From the NCBI GenBank assembly GCA_021324935.1, contig JAJPIE010000014.1, positions 1-32,038 of the forward strand: DNA of 32,038 bases, given 5' to 3'. The translations under genes were made by a program, and so were the position numbers. Below, one piece after another: positions 9,352 through 15,961 of the stretch. Source of the DNA: Acidobacteriota bacterium. Lineage in GTDB: Bacteria; Acidobacteriota; Terriglobia; Acidiferrales; UBA7541. Under the pieces are notes generated by a model. The model worked only from the letters and a program-made list of their open reading frames with translations. It was not told where the DNA came from and did no database searches. Position 1 is the stretch's first letter. The number at the start of each line of letters is the position of its first letter.

Positions 9352-9369
9352 TTCCTGATTTCTACCAGT

Positions 9370-9375
9370 TTTATA
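9370..9375 (-). promoter_or_regulatory. Possible -10 box of the efflux operon
   Basis: On the minus strand TATAAA lies 18 nt before the ATG of the small Cys protein. A recognisable -35 is lacking at the normal distance. The adjoining segment to about 9480 is the divergent regulatory region shared with the sulfite dehydrogenase genes. It also holds a partial direct repeat, CTACTCACATCTACTCAC, around 9451-9471, of unknown role. Confidence 0.3.
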
Positions 9376-9556
9376 CTACACCGGAGTGCCCCGAATCGAA
9401 TATCCTTCTGTTTCCTTGCGTCACCTGACGAAAACCTGCGTTAACTGAAATGCTACTCACATCTACTCACTACTGTTTTTCGGCCGGCCCCGGGCAGAAA
9501 TGTCGCGCATCTCCCAGTAGTACTTCTGAAAGTATTTGTTCGCCAAGACCGCGGGG

Positions 9557-9586
9557 TTGACACGGGTTGCCATGGTGTTGAATAGT
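9557..9586 (+). promoter_or_regulatory. Probable promoter of the sulfite dehydrogenase operon
   Basis: A perfect -35 TTGACA at 9557-9562 is followed after 16-18 nt by an AT-containing but poor -10 (TGAATA/AATAGT, 9579-9586). Transcription would start near 9592, just ahead of the GGGAG ribosome site of the downstream ATG at 9606. Confidence 0.42.
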
Positions 9587-9605
9587 GCCTCGCTGGGAGC
9601 CATCC

Positions 9606-10904
9606 ATGACTTTAAAGGAAAGGTTTTTTTCGAGGCGCACTTGGCTGAGGACGATAAGTTTGGCAGGTGGCGGACTCGCCGCTTCTCGCTGGCTCGCCGG
9701 AGAACACGCCCTTGCGCAGGATCCGCGGCGAGCGGCTGCGCTCGAGACTTTCACGGGGCCCGGCGCCAATCCACATTGGAATTCCGTCGGCACATTTGTC
9801 ACCGAGCCTCAAAAAGCGCCCCTGATCCTCCTTACTGACCGGCCCGTGCAGTTGGAGACCCCGCGGCACTATTTCACCTCTGCGTTCACGCCGAATGATG
9901 CTTTCTATGTTCGGTGGCACCTCGAAGGCATTCCGAACCGCGTTGACCTGGACGAATGGCGGCTCAGGGTGGAGGGAAACGTCAGTAAGCCGCTGGCGCT
10001 GAGCCTGGCGGACCTGATGGACAAGTTCAAGCCGGTTTCGGTCGCGGCGGTCAACCAATGTTCGGGCAACAGCCGCAGCCGGCTGCAACCGCGTGTGCCT
10101 GGCGGGCAGTGGGGCAATGGCGCGATGGGCAACGCACTTTGGACCGGCGTGGCGCTGCGCGAGATTCTGGACATGGCAGGATTGAAAACCGGATCGCTGC
10201 AAATCCAAATGCAAGGATTGGAGACTGGCCAGGGACCGGAAGGTTATGGGTCCAATCGGTTCCTGAAATCCTTGGATCTTTCGAATCCGGTTCTGGATGA
10301 TTGCATTGTCGCTTACCGCATGAATGGCGAGCCGCTGCCGATGCTCAATGGCTTTCCAGTGAGACTCGTGGTGCCGGGATATTTCGCAACGTACTGGATG
10401 AAATGCCTGTCGTGGATTCGCGTGCTCGACACTGCGGACGAGAATTTCTGGATGAAAACAGCTTACCGCGTGCCAGATACTCCTCGTGGAGACACCACGC
10501 CGGAAGACACCAAAGCCGGCAAGGTGAAAACCGTGCCGATTGCGCGAATGCCGGTGCGGTCGTTCATTGTTTCTCCCGATGGAGCTACAAAAATTCCCGC
10601 TGGGATGACCGTGACTCTGCGCGGCATCGCCTTCAGCGGGCAGGGACGAGTGACGCGCGTGGAGATTTCCGACGACGGCGGGAAAGCATGGAACGTCGCA
10701 AAACTCGGGGAAGACCACGGGCCATACTCCTTCCGCACTTGGGAGGCGTCCTGGAAACCGGCGTCTCCCGGGCGCTATATGGTTGCGGTGCGCGCCACCG
10801 ATGAAAAGAACAACGTGCAGCCGGATGAGCCGGTATGGAATCCGGGCGGATACTTGTGGAATCGCATCGAGCGGCAGGAATTCGTGGTGGGCCATGCGAG
10901 CTGA
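9606..10904 (+). CDS. sorA: Sulfite dehydrogenase molybdopterin subunit (SorA/sulfite oxidase family)
   Basis: A 432-residue periplasmic molybdoenzyme expected to oxidise sulfite to sulfate. The N-terminus is a Tat signal, SRRTWLRT (9-16), followed by a hydrophobic Gly/Ala/Leu segment and an AxA-type end (EHALAQ). The oxidoreductase molybdopterin domain spans about 75-290. The cysteine in NQCSGNSRS (C152) matches the molybdenum-ligating cysteine of SorA and SUOX. The C-terminal Mo-co dimerisation domain (about 310-425) includes [21 protein letters not shown] 9606 is chosen because GGGAG lies 6 nt upstream; the GTG at 9585 adds seven residues without support. A SorB-like cytochrome begins 13 bp downstream. 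Related Mo enzymes (YedY/MsrP) share the Cys motif, but the dimerisation domain and the cytochrome partner favour the Sor type. Confidence 0.87.
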   Translation: MTLKERFFSRRTWLRTISLAGGGLAASRWLAGEHALAQDPRRAAALETFTGPGANPHWNSVGTFVTEPQKAPLILLTDRPVQLETPRHYFTSAFTPNDAFYVRWHLEGIPNRVDLDEWRLRVEGNVSKPLALSLADLMDKFKPVSVAAVNQCSGNSRSRLQPRVPGGQWGNGAMGNALWTGVALREILDMAGLKTGSLQIQMQGLETGQGPEGYGSNRFLKSLDLSNPVLDDCIVAYRMNGEPLPMLNGFPVRLVVPGYFATYWMKCLSWIRVLDTADENFWMKTAYRVPDTPRGDTTPEDTKAGKVKTVPIARMPVRSFIVSPDGATKIPAGMTVTLRGIAFSGQGRVTRVEISDDGGKAWNVAKLGEDHGPYSFRTWEASWKPASPGRYMVAVRATDEKNNVQPDEPVWNPGGYLWNRIERQEFVVGHAS

Positions 10905-10917
10905 GAGGAGATTCGCG

Positions 10918-11328
10918 ATGCGCAACCGATTTTTCGCATTGTGGTTGATTGCGATCGGGCTGGGAATTTCCGCAGGCGTAGTTTACGCGGATTTCAAAAA
11001 GGGCTACTACTCGCCGGCCCAGCTTGGGGCTATTCAGCAAGCTGCGCCGGCACCGCTTGTTCCGGATGCAAGTTACGAGGTGCCATCGTATCCGGTGCCG
11101 AATCTCGATCTCGCACCGGGAGCTGGCCAGGCGGAAGTCCGGATTTACTGCAACACGTGCCACGGTCCGCGCTACATCACCATGCAGCCGCCGTTGCCCG
11201 CTGCCGCCTGGGAAGCCGAAGTCAACAAAATGAAAAAGGCTTACGGCGCGGGCATTCCCGAAGACGCTACGCGCAAAATCATTGCGTATTTGCAAGCCAA
11301 CTACACTCCGGAGACGCGCAAGCCATAG
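10918..11328 (+). CDS. sorB: Monoheme cytochrome c subunit of sulfite dehydrogenase (SorB-like)
   Basis: A 136-residue exported cytochrome c that would take electrons from the adjacent molybdoenzyme. The signal peptide covers about residues 1-24 (ending VYA-DF). The single heme site is CNTCH (C78, C81, H82), with M89 in YITMQ or M105 as possible sixth ligand. The C-terminal helix (about 117-130) is typical of short class I cytochromes. ATG 10918 is preceded by GAGAGGAG; the longer frame runs into sorA. The 13-bp spacing from sorA indicates one operon. The assignment as SorB rests on context and size. Confidence 0.83.
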   Translation: MRNRFFALWLIAIGLGISAGVVYADFKKGYYSPAQLGAIQQAAPAPLVPDASYEVPSYPVPNLDLAPGAGQAEVRIYCNTCHGPRYITMQPPLPAAAWEAEVNKMKKAYGAGIPEDATRKIIAYLQANYTPETRKP

Positions 11329-11333
11329 GCCAG

Positions 11334-11348
11334 ATTTGCGCGGCAAAT
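11334..11348 (+). terminator. Hairpin just after the cytochrome gene
   Basis: ATTTGC and GCAAAT form a 6-bp stem around a 3-nt loop, 6 bp after the stop codon. There is no U-run, so termination is uncertain. It may instead stabilise the 3' end of the sorAB transcript. Confidence 0.28.
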
Positions 11349-11470
11349 TCGGTTGATAAGCGCCTTTTGGCAAGCCAGAGAAATGTGACACCCAAACATT
11401 CCCGCCGTGCGTTGCGCGATTTCTTGCACAGGCATGCACATATTTCCACAGTGTTTTTGCGAGAGACCTC

Positions 11471-11499
11471 TTGTCAACATTTCGCAATATTTCTAAGAT
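11471..11499 (+). promoter_or_regulatory. Promoter of the tandem-hairpin RNA
   Basis: TTGTCA (11471-11476), exactly 17 nt, then TAAGAT (11494-11499). Transcription would begin near 11506, about 10 nt before the first hairpin of the array. This is among the best sigma-70-like matches in the window, and no protein gene begins downstream for over 500 bp. Confidence 0.6.
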
Positions 11500-11505
11500 G
11501 CATCC

Positions 11506-11957
11506 AGATTGATCGGGAAGAGAAACTTCACGAGTCAATTCCGGAGCGGGAGCAAGGGTAAAACCAAGCTACTCGTTTTGAGTTGAAGTCAGAAGCGGAA
11601 ACTTCGTAGTTCAAGCCGCCGGAGGTGCACGGGTAAAACTGTGTGCGCTCAGCGGAATGGAGTGCGAGGTACAACTCCAGGGTTCACATCAGCATACTTG
11701 CGAGGGTAAGACCAAGCAGGCGTGTTGGAGGGAATCGGGGAGAGATTTCCGAGGGTCGGTTGTGAGGGCGGCGAGGGTAAAACCGAACTGCCTTCATCGA
11801 ACGAGCCAGGAAGTCGAGCTTCACGCCTCAGTCCACAGGAGGCGGCTCGGGTAAAACCGGACCGCAGCCCGCGGAATGAGGACGGGGAAGCGAAAACTTA
11901 ACGAATCAATCAAAAGAGGGCGACGCGGGTTAAACCGAGTCGCCCTTAAATATTTTT
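11506..11957 (+). ncRNA. Tandem array of six two-hairpin RNA units (unrecognised family)
   Basis: Six units repeat every 71-78 nt. Each has hairpin A (mostly GAAG-loop-CTTC), then TC (TCA in five of six) exactly 6 nt after it, then hairpin B carrying GGGTAAAACC or a one-base variant 24-26 nt after hairpin A. Anchor positions are 11556, 11631 (ending ACT), 11704 (GTAAGACC), 11775, 11849 and 11927 (GTTAAACC). Hairpin A ends at 11529, 11605, 11678, 11750, 11822 and 11900. Hairpin B stems differ but still pair: AGC/GCT, GTGCAC/GTGTGC (with G-U), CTTGC/GCAGG, GGCGG/CTGCC, GCGG/CCGC and GGGCGAC/GTCGCCC. In most units a two-by-two mismatch (often ga/ga or aa/aa) lies between stem and loop. Conserved loops on covarying stems indicate selection on RNA structure. 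No matching Rfam class is recognised. It is transcribed on its own if the promoter and terminator are real. Confidence 0.78.
11918..11957 (+). terminator. Intrinsic terminator formed by the last array unit
   Basis: GGGCGAC (11918-11924) pairs perfectly with GTCGCCC (11939-11945) around the unit-six loop, followed by TTAAATATTTTT. The sixth hairpin B therefore seems to double as the transcript terminator. Confidence 0.55.
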
Positions 11958-12050
11958 GGGCTGCCTTTCTGGACCAGGCGCGACTCACGAGCTCCGGTCA
12001 TGGGCTGCGGTTGCCCGCGGCTCCAACGGGATGCTAGGATGCTGGGTTCC

Positions 12051-12827
12051 ATGACTCCCGCCAATCCCAACCGACCCCGCATCGGGATCCCCTGGCGCAC
12101 TACCAAAGAGGGTGCTTCCGGCGAGCAACCTTGGCAGGGTAAGAATCGGTATTACGCGGAGGCGGTCCGGCAGGCCGGGGGCGAGCCGGTAGAGCTGTCT
12201 CTGCTGGATCCCCAAGGCTTGCAGGAAGTCCTACCCGTCTTGGACGGCTTCGTGCTGCCCGGAAGCCCCGCAGACATTGATCCACGTGAATACGGCCGCC
12301 AGAACACCGGAAAATCGGAGCCTGCGGACCTGGGCCGCGAGCAGACGGACCGAGCCATCCTGGACCACGCTTTCGCGCAAAAGAAGCCCGTTTTGGCCAT
12401 TTGCTTCGGCTGCCAACTTCTAAACGTCTACCTGGGTGGCACCCTGGTTCAGGATCTGCAAAGTGAACTTGCGACCCCTATCGCCCACCGCCGCAAGGAC
12501 TTAACTCCCGAGCCGCCCAACGATCCGTGTCACCCGGCACGGTTTGAGGCAGACAGCCGGCTTGCGACCTTGGCTGGCGGGGTAGAGGCAACGGTGAATA
12601 GTTCGCACCACCAAGCGATTGACAAACCCGGCCGCGACCTCAGGGTCACGGGCCGAGCCCCCGATGGTGTCGTTGAAAGTGTGGAATGGACCGGAGATGC
12701 CAACTGGGTGATTGGCGTTCAATGGCATCCCGAGCGAATGGCTGGCGACCCATTGGCGGAGAAGCTCTTCACCGCGCTCACCGCAGCGGCACGCGAGGTG
12801 CGAAAAGTACCGGTCGACAAGCTGTAA
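12051..12827 (+). CDS. Class I glutamine amidotransferase-like hydrolase (peptidase C26, PuuD type)
   Basis: About 258 residues spanning a single GATase class I / peptidase C26 domain. The nucleophile sits in AICFGCQLLNVYLGGTL (C118), with the partner His/Glu in GVQWHPE (H226, E228). Family members hydrolyse gamma-glutamyl compounds such as gamma-glutamyl-GABA (PuuD) or act in gamma-glutamyl-polyamine catabolism. No other putrescine or polyamine genes are nearby, so the substrate is open. The start is uncertain: ATG 12051 matches where homologues usually begin (just before PRIGIPWRT), and TAGGAT (12035-12040) could be a -10 giving a very short leader. ATG 12039 is an alternative. It lies 94 bp after the tandem-hairpin RNA terminator. 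Confidence 0.85.
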   Translation: MTPANPNRPRIGIPWRTTKEGASGEQPWQGKNRYYAEAVRQAGGEPVELSLLDPQGLQEVLPVLDGFVLPGSPADIDPREYGRQNTGKSEPADLGREQTDRAILDHAFAQKKPVLAICFGCQLLNVYLGGTLVQDLQSELATPIAHRRKDLTPEPPNDPCHPARFEADSRLATLAGGVEATVNSSHHQAIDKPGRDLRVTGRAPDGVVESVEWTGDANWVIGVQWHPERMAGDPLAEKLFTALTAAAREVRKVPVDKL

Positions 12828-12882
12828 GAAGCTGAACCATAAAGGGATCCAGGACTTAGGCAGCATGACCGGGGCTGGGCCT

Positions 12883-12899
12883 CTGCATCCGGCATGCAG
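12883..12899 (+). terminator. Hairpin between amidotransferase and reductase genes
   Basis: CTGCAT and ATGCAG form a perfect 6-bp stem with a 5-nt CCGGC loop in the 108-bp gap. No U-run follows directly. It could be a weak terminator or processing site. Confidence 0.25.
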
Positions 12900-12935
12900 C
12901 ACAGGCGCGAATTTTCGAATCATACTGGGGGAATC

Positions 12936-13700
12936 ATGATCTCACTGGCAGGCAAAGCGGCACTCATCACCGGGGGTTCGCGCGGGATAGGAGCGGCGGC
13001 AGTGAAACTGTTCGCCCAGGCCGGCGCGGACGTCATTTTCAGCTACAACTCCGCGAAAGATGCGGCGAAGCAAGTGGAGCAGGAAGCAGGCAAGCACGGC
13101 ACGCGCGTGGAAGCGTTTAAGGCCGACGCGGGCAAGCACGAAGAGAATCGCAAGCTCGTGGAGCACGCCATCAAGCGGCTGGGCCGGCTGGACATCCTTG
13201 TTCCCAATGCCGGCGTCTGGAATCTAGAAGACCTGCCTATCGAAAAAATGACGGAAAAGCAGTGGGACGACATGATTCGCGTGAATCTGAAAAGCGTGTA
13301 TTCGGTGATTCACTTCTCCGTGCCGCAAATGATCAAGCAGAAGAGCGGCAAGATCATTCCGATCAGTTCAACGGCGGGGCAGCGCGGCGAATCGCTCCAC
13401 ACGCACTATGGCGCGTCCAAGGGAGGCATTATCAGCCTGACGAAAGGACTTTCGACGGAGCTCGCGCGGCACGGAATCCTGGTGAACAGCGTGGCGCCTG
13501 GCTGGGTAGCGACGGATATGTCGAATCCCGTGCTCAATACCAAGTCCGGGAAGAAAATGGCCGCCAGCGTGATTCCTTTGGGGCGCCCTGCGACCGCCGA
13601 GGAAGTTGCGGGGCCAATTTTGTTCCTCGCTTCGGACCTGGCTAATTTCATGACTGGCGAGATTTTGAATGTGAATGGAGGGTCGGTGTTGTGCGGCTAG
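12936..13700 (+). CDS. Short-chain dehydrogenase/reductase, FabG-like
   Basis: A 254-residue classical SDR that reduces or oxidises a carbonyl/hydroxyl using NAD(P)H. The Rossmann motif TGGSRGIG (12-19), NAG (91-93), catalytic S145 (ISSTAG), Y158 and K162 (YGASK) are all present. The C-terminal segment GEILNVNGG is typical of FabG relatives. R17 in GGSRG is common in NADPH-preferring members. ATG 12936 follows GGGGGAA with about 5-nt spacing; the longer frame to 12894 has no ribosome site. It sits alone between a peptidase C26 gene and an exported protein rather than in a fatty-acid cluster, so 3-oxoacyl-ACP reductase is only one possible role. Confidence 0.88.
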   Translation: MISLAGKAALITGGSRGIGAAAVKLFAQAGADVIFSYNSAKDAAKQVEQEAGKHGTRVEAFKADAGKHEENRKLVEHAIKRLGRLDILVPNAGVWNLEDLPIEKMTEKQWDDMIRVNLKSVYSVIHFSVPQMIKQKSGKIIPISSTAGQRGESLHTHYGASKGGIISLTKGLSTELARHGILVNSVAPGWVATDMSNPVLNTKSGKKMAASVIPLGRPATAEEVAGPILFLASDLANFMTGEILNVNGGSVLCG

Positions 13701-13705
13701 TTGGC

Positions 13706-14575
13706 ATGAAATTCGGGCTGTGCGTTTTGCTATTGCTGGCGATTGTTCCGCTGGCAACACATGCCCAGAACCCGGAGACCATCGCGCCTGAGGAAAGCGA
13801 AGCGCGGGCGAAGAAAATCCTGAATCAGTTGATTCAAGGCCTTGGTGGCCGGGCGTACCTGGATATGCACCAGAGGCAGTGCGACGGCCGCCGCGCCCTA
13901 ATCGGGCATGATGGGGCGCTCTCTGGCTACGTTCAATTCCGCGACTCCTGGGAATTTCCCGACAAAAATCGCACCGATTATTTCGCCAAGAGCCGCAACA
14001 CCATGCTCGGCTACATCATCGGCGTGCAGGACCTGGACATTACCCATGGCGGCTTGATTATCACCACGTTCAACGGCAACAAAGGCTGGACAATGGATAA
14101 GGGCGGAGTTTCGGACATGCCGGAGGACACGGTTGCGGAATTTCAAGCCGCTGTCCAGCGTAACCCGGACAATTTGCTCCGCTTCGGCTTGAAAAATCCG
14201 GACTACTCCTTTCGCTGGGGAGGGCTGGATACGGTGGACCTTCACGAGGTCGATTGGGTGGAAATTGCCGAAGGCGAGGATCGCGTCTACCGGCTCGCCG
14301 TGGACCGCGTGACGCATCTTCTGGTTCGCAGCGTGGTGGAGATCAAAGATTTGAATTCCGGCCAGAGCCACGAGGACGTATCGATTTACACCAACTACCA
14401 GCCAAAAAGCGGCGTGCAACTGCCCATGCAGATTACCCGGGAACGCGACGGGCGGCGCATTTCCCAACTCTTTTACGAAAGCTGTGAAATCAACCCCCCG
14501 CTAACCGCCGATTATTTCACCCGGGAGGCTTTGCTGCAGCGCTACAAGGAAACCGGTGGCAAAAAGGGTAAGTAA
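13706..14575 (+). CDS. Exported protein of unknown function (possible LolA-like fold)
   Basis: A 289-residue protein with a clear signal peptide (about 1-20, ending THA-Q). Next comes an acidic helical segment with ILNQLIQGLGG (about 38-48), the opening seen in many acidobacterial exported proteins that resemble outer-membrane lipoprotein-sorting factors. The body is beta-rich, with a late segment YTNYQPKSGVQLPMQI that recalls LolA-like half-barrels. No catalytic motif is visible. ATG 13706 begins 5 bp after the SDR stop; GTG 13691 would overlap it by 10 nt. Either way it is probably cotranscribed with the SDR. The function is unknown. Confidence 0.75.
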   Translation: MKFGLCVLLLLAIVPLATHAQNPETIAPEESEARAKKILNQLIQGLGGRAYLDMHQRQCDGRRALIGHDGALSGYVQFRDSWEFPDKNRTDYFAKSRNTMLGYIIGVQDLDITHGGLIITTFNGNKGWTMDKGGVSDMPEDTVAEFQAAVQRNPDNLLRFGLKNPDYSFRWGGLDTVDLHEVDWVEIAEGEDRVYRLAVDRVTHLLVRSVVEIKDLNSGQSHEDVSIYTNYQPKSGVQLPMQITRERDGRRISQLFYESCEINPPLTADYFTREALLQRYKETGGKKGK

Positions 14576-14640
14576 TCCAGCATTTTCTTCGCCAAAAAGC
14601 GTTTCTTGTCTCATAATTTTCTAAAGAACTTCGCCGAGCG

Positions 14641-14765
14641 GCGCCTCCTAAGGGACTGGATATTAGCCGGAACGATATCCCCTACCTGGCCGTCCGGAAC
14701 CTTGCTAACGTATCGAGTCCCAGCCACCAGGAGGCGCGCGACGGAGGCCGTCTTCGGCGCGTCGG
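14641..14765 (+). promoter_or_regulatory. Candidate structured leader RNA of the minor-pilin operon
   Basis: Nested complementarity fills the gap before the pilin genes. GCGCCTCCT (14641-14649) pairs with AGGAGGCGC (14729-14737), and GGGACT (14652-14657) with AGTCCC (14716-14721). Inside, GGATAT (14658-14663) can pair with ATATCC (14675-14680). Competing pairings are TTAGC (14663-14667) with GCTAA (14704-14708) and CGATA (14673-14677) with TATCG (14711-14715). A further two-part hairpin (GACG/CGTC, GCCG/CGGC; 14740-14763) ends close to the likely ribosome site of the first pilin gene at 14775. A possible -10 CATAAT lies at 14612-14617. The arrangement resembles an aptamer plus expression platform, but I recognise no known riboswitch class, including the c-di-GMP types. 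A palindromic mobile or REP-like element is the alternative. Confidence 0.5.
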
Positions 14766-14774
14766 ACGGGTGTG

Positions 14775-15395
14775 ATGAGAAGCCGTGAGATCGGATCATT
14801 CGGGAGACCCCGGCGGGATTCCGGATTCAGCTTGACGGAACTCGTCGTCGCCCTGGCGGTGGGCTTGATATTGATGGGCGTAGCCCTGCCTTCCTTCTTG
14901 CACGCCTACCGTTCCTACCAGTTGTCGAATGCGGCCACGCAGGTCTCTGACATTCTGCGGCTGTGCCGGTATGAAGCGATTCGCCTGAACAAGCCTATTA
15001 ACTGCGTGTTTCAACCGTTTTCAGGCGATCCCACCATGACCCAAGCTTTCCTTACGGACAGCAGCGGCAATCCGCTGACCGGTTTGAGCGCGAAGATGGT
15101 TCTTCTCGGAACGTCGGGAAATTTGATTGACTCGGGCTCCGTGCCAGGGGCGGCGGGTCTTCCTTCCGCGGCTGTGCTCGGCGCTACCATTCCCGTCAGC
15201 GTGCCTCCGGCGGGGGCCACGCTTACGTTTGATGGGCGCGGGGCGTTGAGTTCAGGTAATGTGGATGTCTTTTATCTGAACTCGCCCAGCGCTCCGGACG
15301 CAGGCTATCGCGCTGTGCTCTTGATGCCCGCGGGTTCGCTACAGATCTGGACCGGAGATAATTCCAGTTCGGGGAATTGGCAGCAGTTACGATGA
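14775..15395 (+). CDS. Minor pseudopilin, FimT/GspH-like
   Basis: A 206-residue type IV prepilin-like protein. A short basic leader ends in DSG, followed by the prepilin peptidase site G17-F18, SLTELVVALAVG with E22 (the +5 glutamate), and a hydrophobic N-terminal helix. The globular part (about 50-206) is beta-rich with Gly/Ser turns, and its segment ATLTFDGRGALSSG resembles GspH/FimT C-terminal domains. ATG 14775 is preferred over GTG 14772 because GGACGGG lies about 5 nt upstream. It is the first of four minor-pilin genes and overlaps the next by ATGA. It would prime or tune pilus assembly at the inner membrane. Confidence 0.88.
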   Translation: MRSREIGSFGRPRRDSGFSLTELVVALAVGLILMGVALPSFLHAYRSYQLSNAATQVSDILRLCRYEAIRLNKPINCVFQPFSGDPTMTQAFLTDSSGNPLTGLSAKMVLLGTSGNLIDSGSVPGAAGLPSAAVLGATIPVSVPPAGATLTFDGRGALSSGNVDVFYLNSPSAPDAGYRAVLLMPAGSLQIWTGDNSSSGNWQQLR

Positions 15396-15961
15396 ATGGG
15401 CAGCGACCTTCCTTCGAGACGTCCATCGGGCAGCGGCGACGCCGCGAAGGCGGCTTCACGCTCGTGGAGATGCTCTTGGCCTCCTTGGTTGTTATCGTCG
15501 GCCTGGTAGCGGTTGCGCAATTGGTGCCATCCTCGCTGCTGATGAACGCCAATAACCGCAGCGACGGCACGGCGCTGGTTCTGGCGCAAAAACAGATGGA
15601 AGCGTTACGGGCGCTTCCGCTTACACAACTCACCTTCAAAGATCCCAACGGAGTCACCTGTCCGCTGGGAAATATCTGTGACGTCGGGGATCCGACGCAG
15701 CCGGGTGTGGTTGTCGGAAGTCCCGTTCAGATTTCGGATAACACCCCCATCATCGATTTCACGCAGCCAATCGTGGCGGGGTACGGATTCACTTACACGG
15801 ATCCAAACGATCCCAGTGGCGCCGTCAACGACGTGCGCTGGGCGGTCATCACCAGCACCAACGGCACCCCCATCGGGCGCCGCATCATCGTGGGCGCATT
15901 TCGCCGGGGAATGAAGTCGCTCAGCTTTCCCATCTCGCTCGACACGATGGTGACGAAATGA
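15392..15961 (+). CDS. Minor pilin, PilV-like
   Basis: A 189-residue prepilin. The basic leader RRRREG is followed by cleavage at G21-F22 and TLVEMLLASLVVIVGLVAV, with E26 as the +5 glutamate. The rest is a short globular domain with a Cys pair (about C89 and C95, in TCPLGNIC) that may form a disulfide. The start ATG overlaps the FimT-like stop (ATGA, 15392-15395), and the stop overlaps the next start the same way, so translation is coupled across the operon. Position and size match PilV in fimT-pilV-pilW-pilX clusters. Confidence 0.85.
   Translation: MNGQRPSFETSIGQRRRREGGFTLVEMLLASLVVIVGLVAVAQLVPSSLLMNANNRSDGTALVLAQKQMEALRALPLTQLTFKDPNGVTCPLGNICDVGDPTQPGVVVGSPVQISDNTPIIDFTQPIVAGYGFTYTDPNDPSGAVNDVRWAVITSTNGTPIGRRIIVGAFRRGMKSLSFPISLDTMVTK

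Noticed and set aside
9612..10925. 437-codon frame antisense to the sulfite dehydrogenase gene
   Set aside because: It mirrors a gene with a Tat signal and the Mo-ligand cysteine; no independent coding evidence.
10633..11538. 301-codon minus-strand frame crossing sorB and the start of the RNA array
   Set aside because: It overlaps two supported genes and an RNA, with no domain or ribosome site.
11657..11854. 65-codon open frame inside the array
   Set aside because: It runs across three array units, has no ribosome site, and its composition follows the RNA repeats rather than a protein.
11556..11936. c-di-GMP-I (GEMM) riboswitch, because GGGTAAAACC recalls GGGCAAACC
   Set aside because: The other conserved GEMM segments are missing, and six loops in tandem do not fit that class.
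11506..11957. CRISPR array
   Set aside because: The period is 71-78 nt but only about 10 nt are strictly conserved and the stems vary with compensation. CRISPR repeats are near-identical over 23-47 nt, and no cas genes are present.
11506..11957. Tandem tRNA genes, suggested by the ~74-nt period
   Set aside because: Units have two hairpins, not a cloverleaf. There is no acceptor stem, anticodon arm or standard T-loop (TTCRA).
14641..14737. Insertion sequence ends (9-bp inverted repeat)
   Set aside because: There is no transposase or obvious target duplication, and the inner nested helices fit an RNA better. A short palindromic element remains possible.
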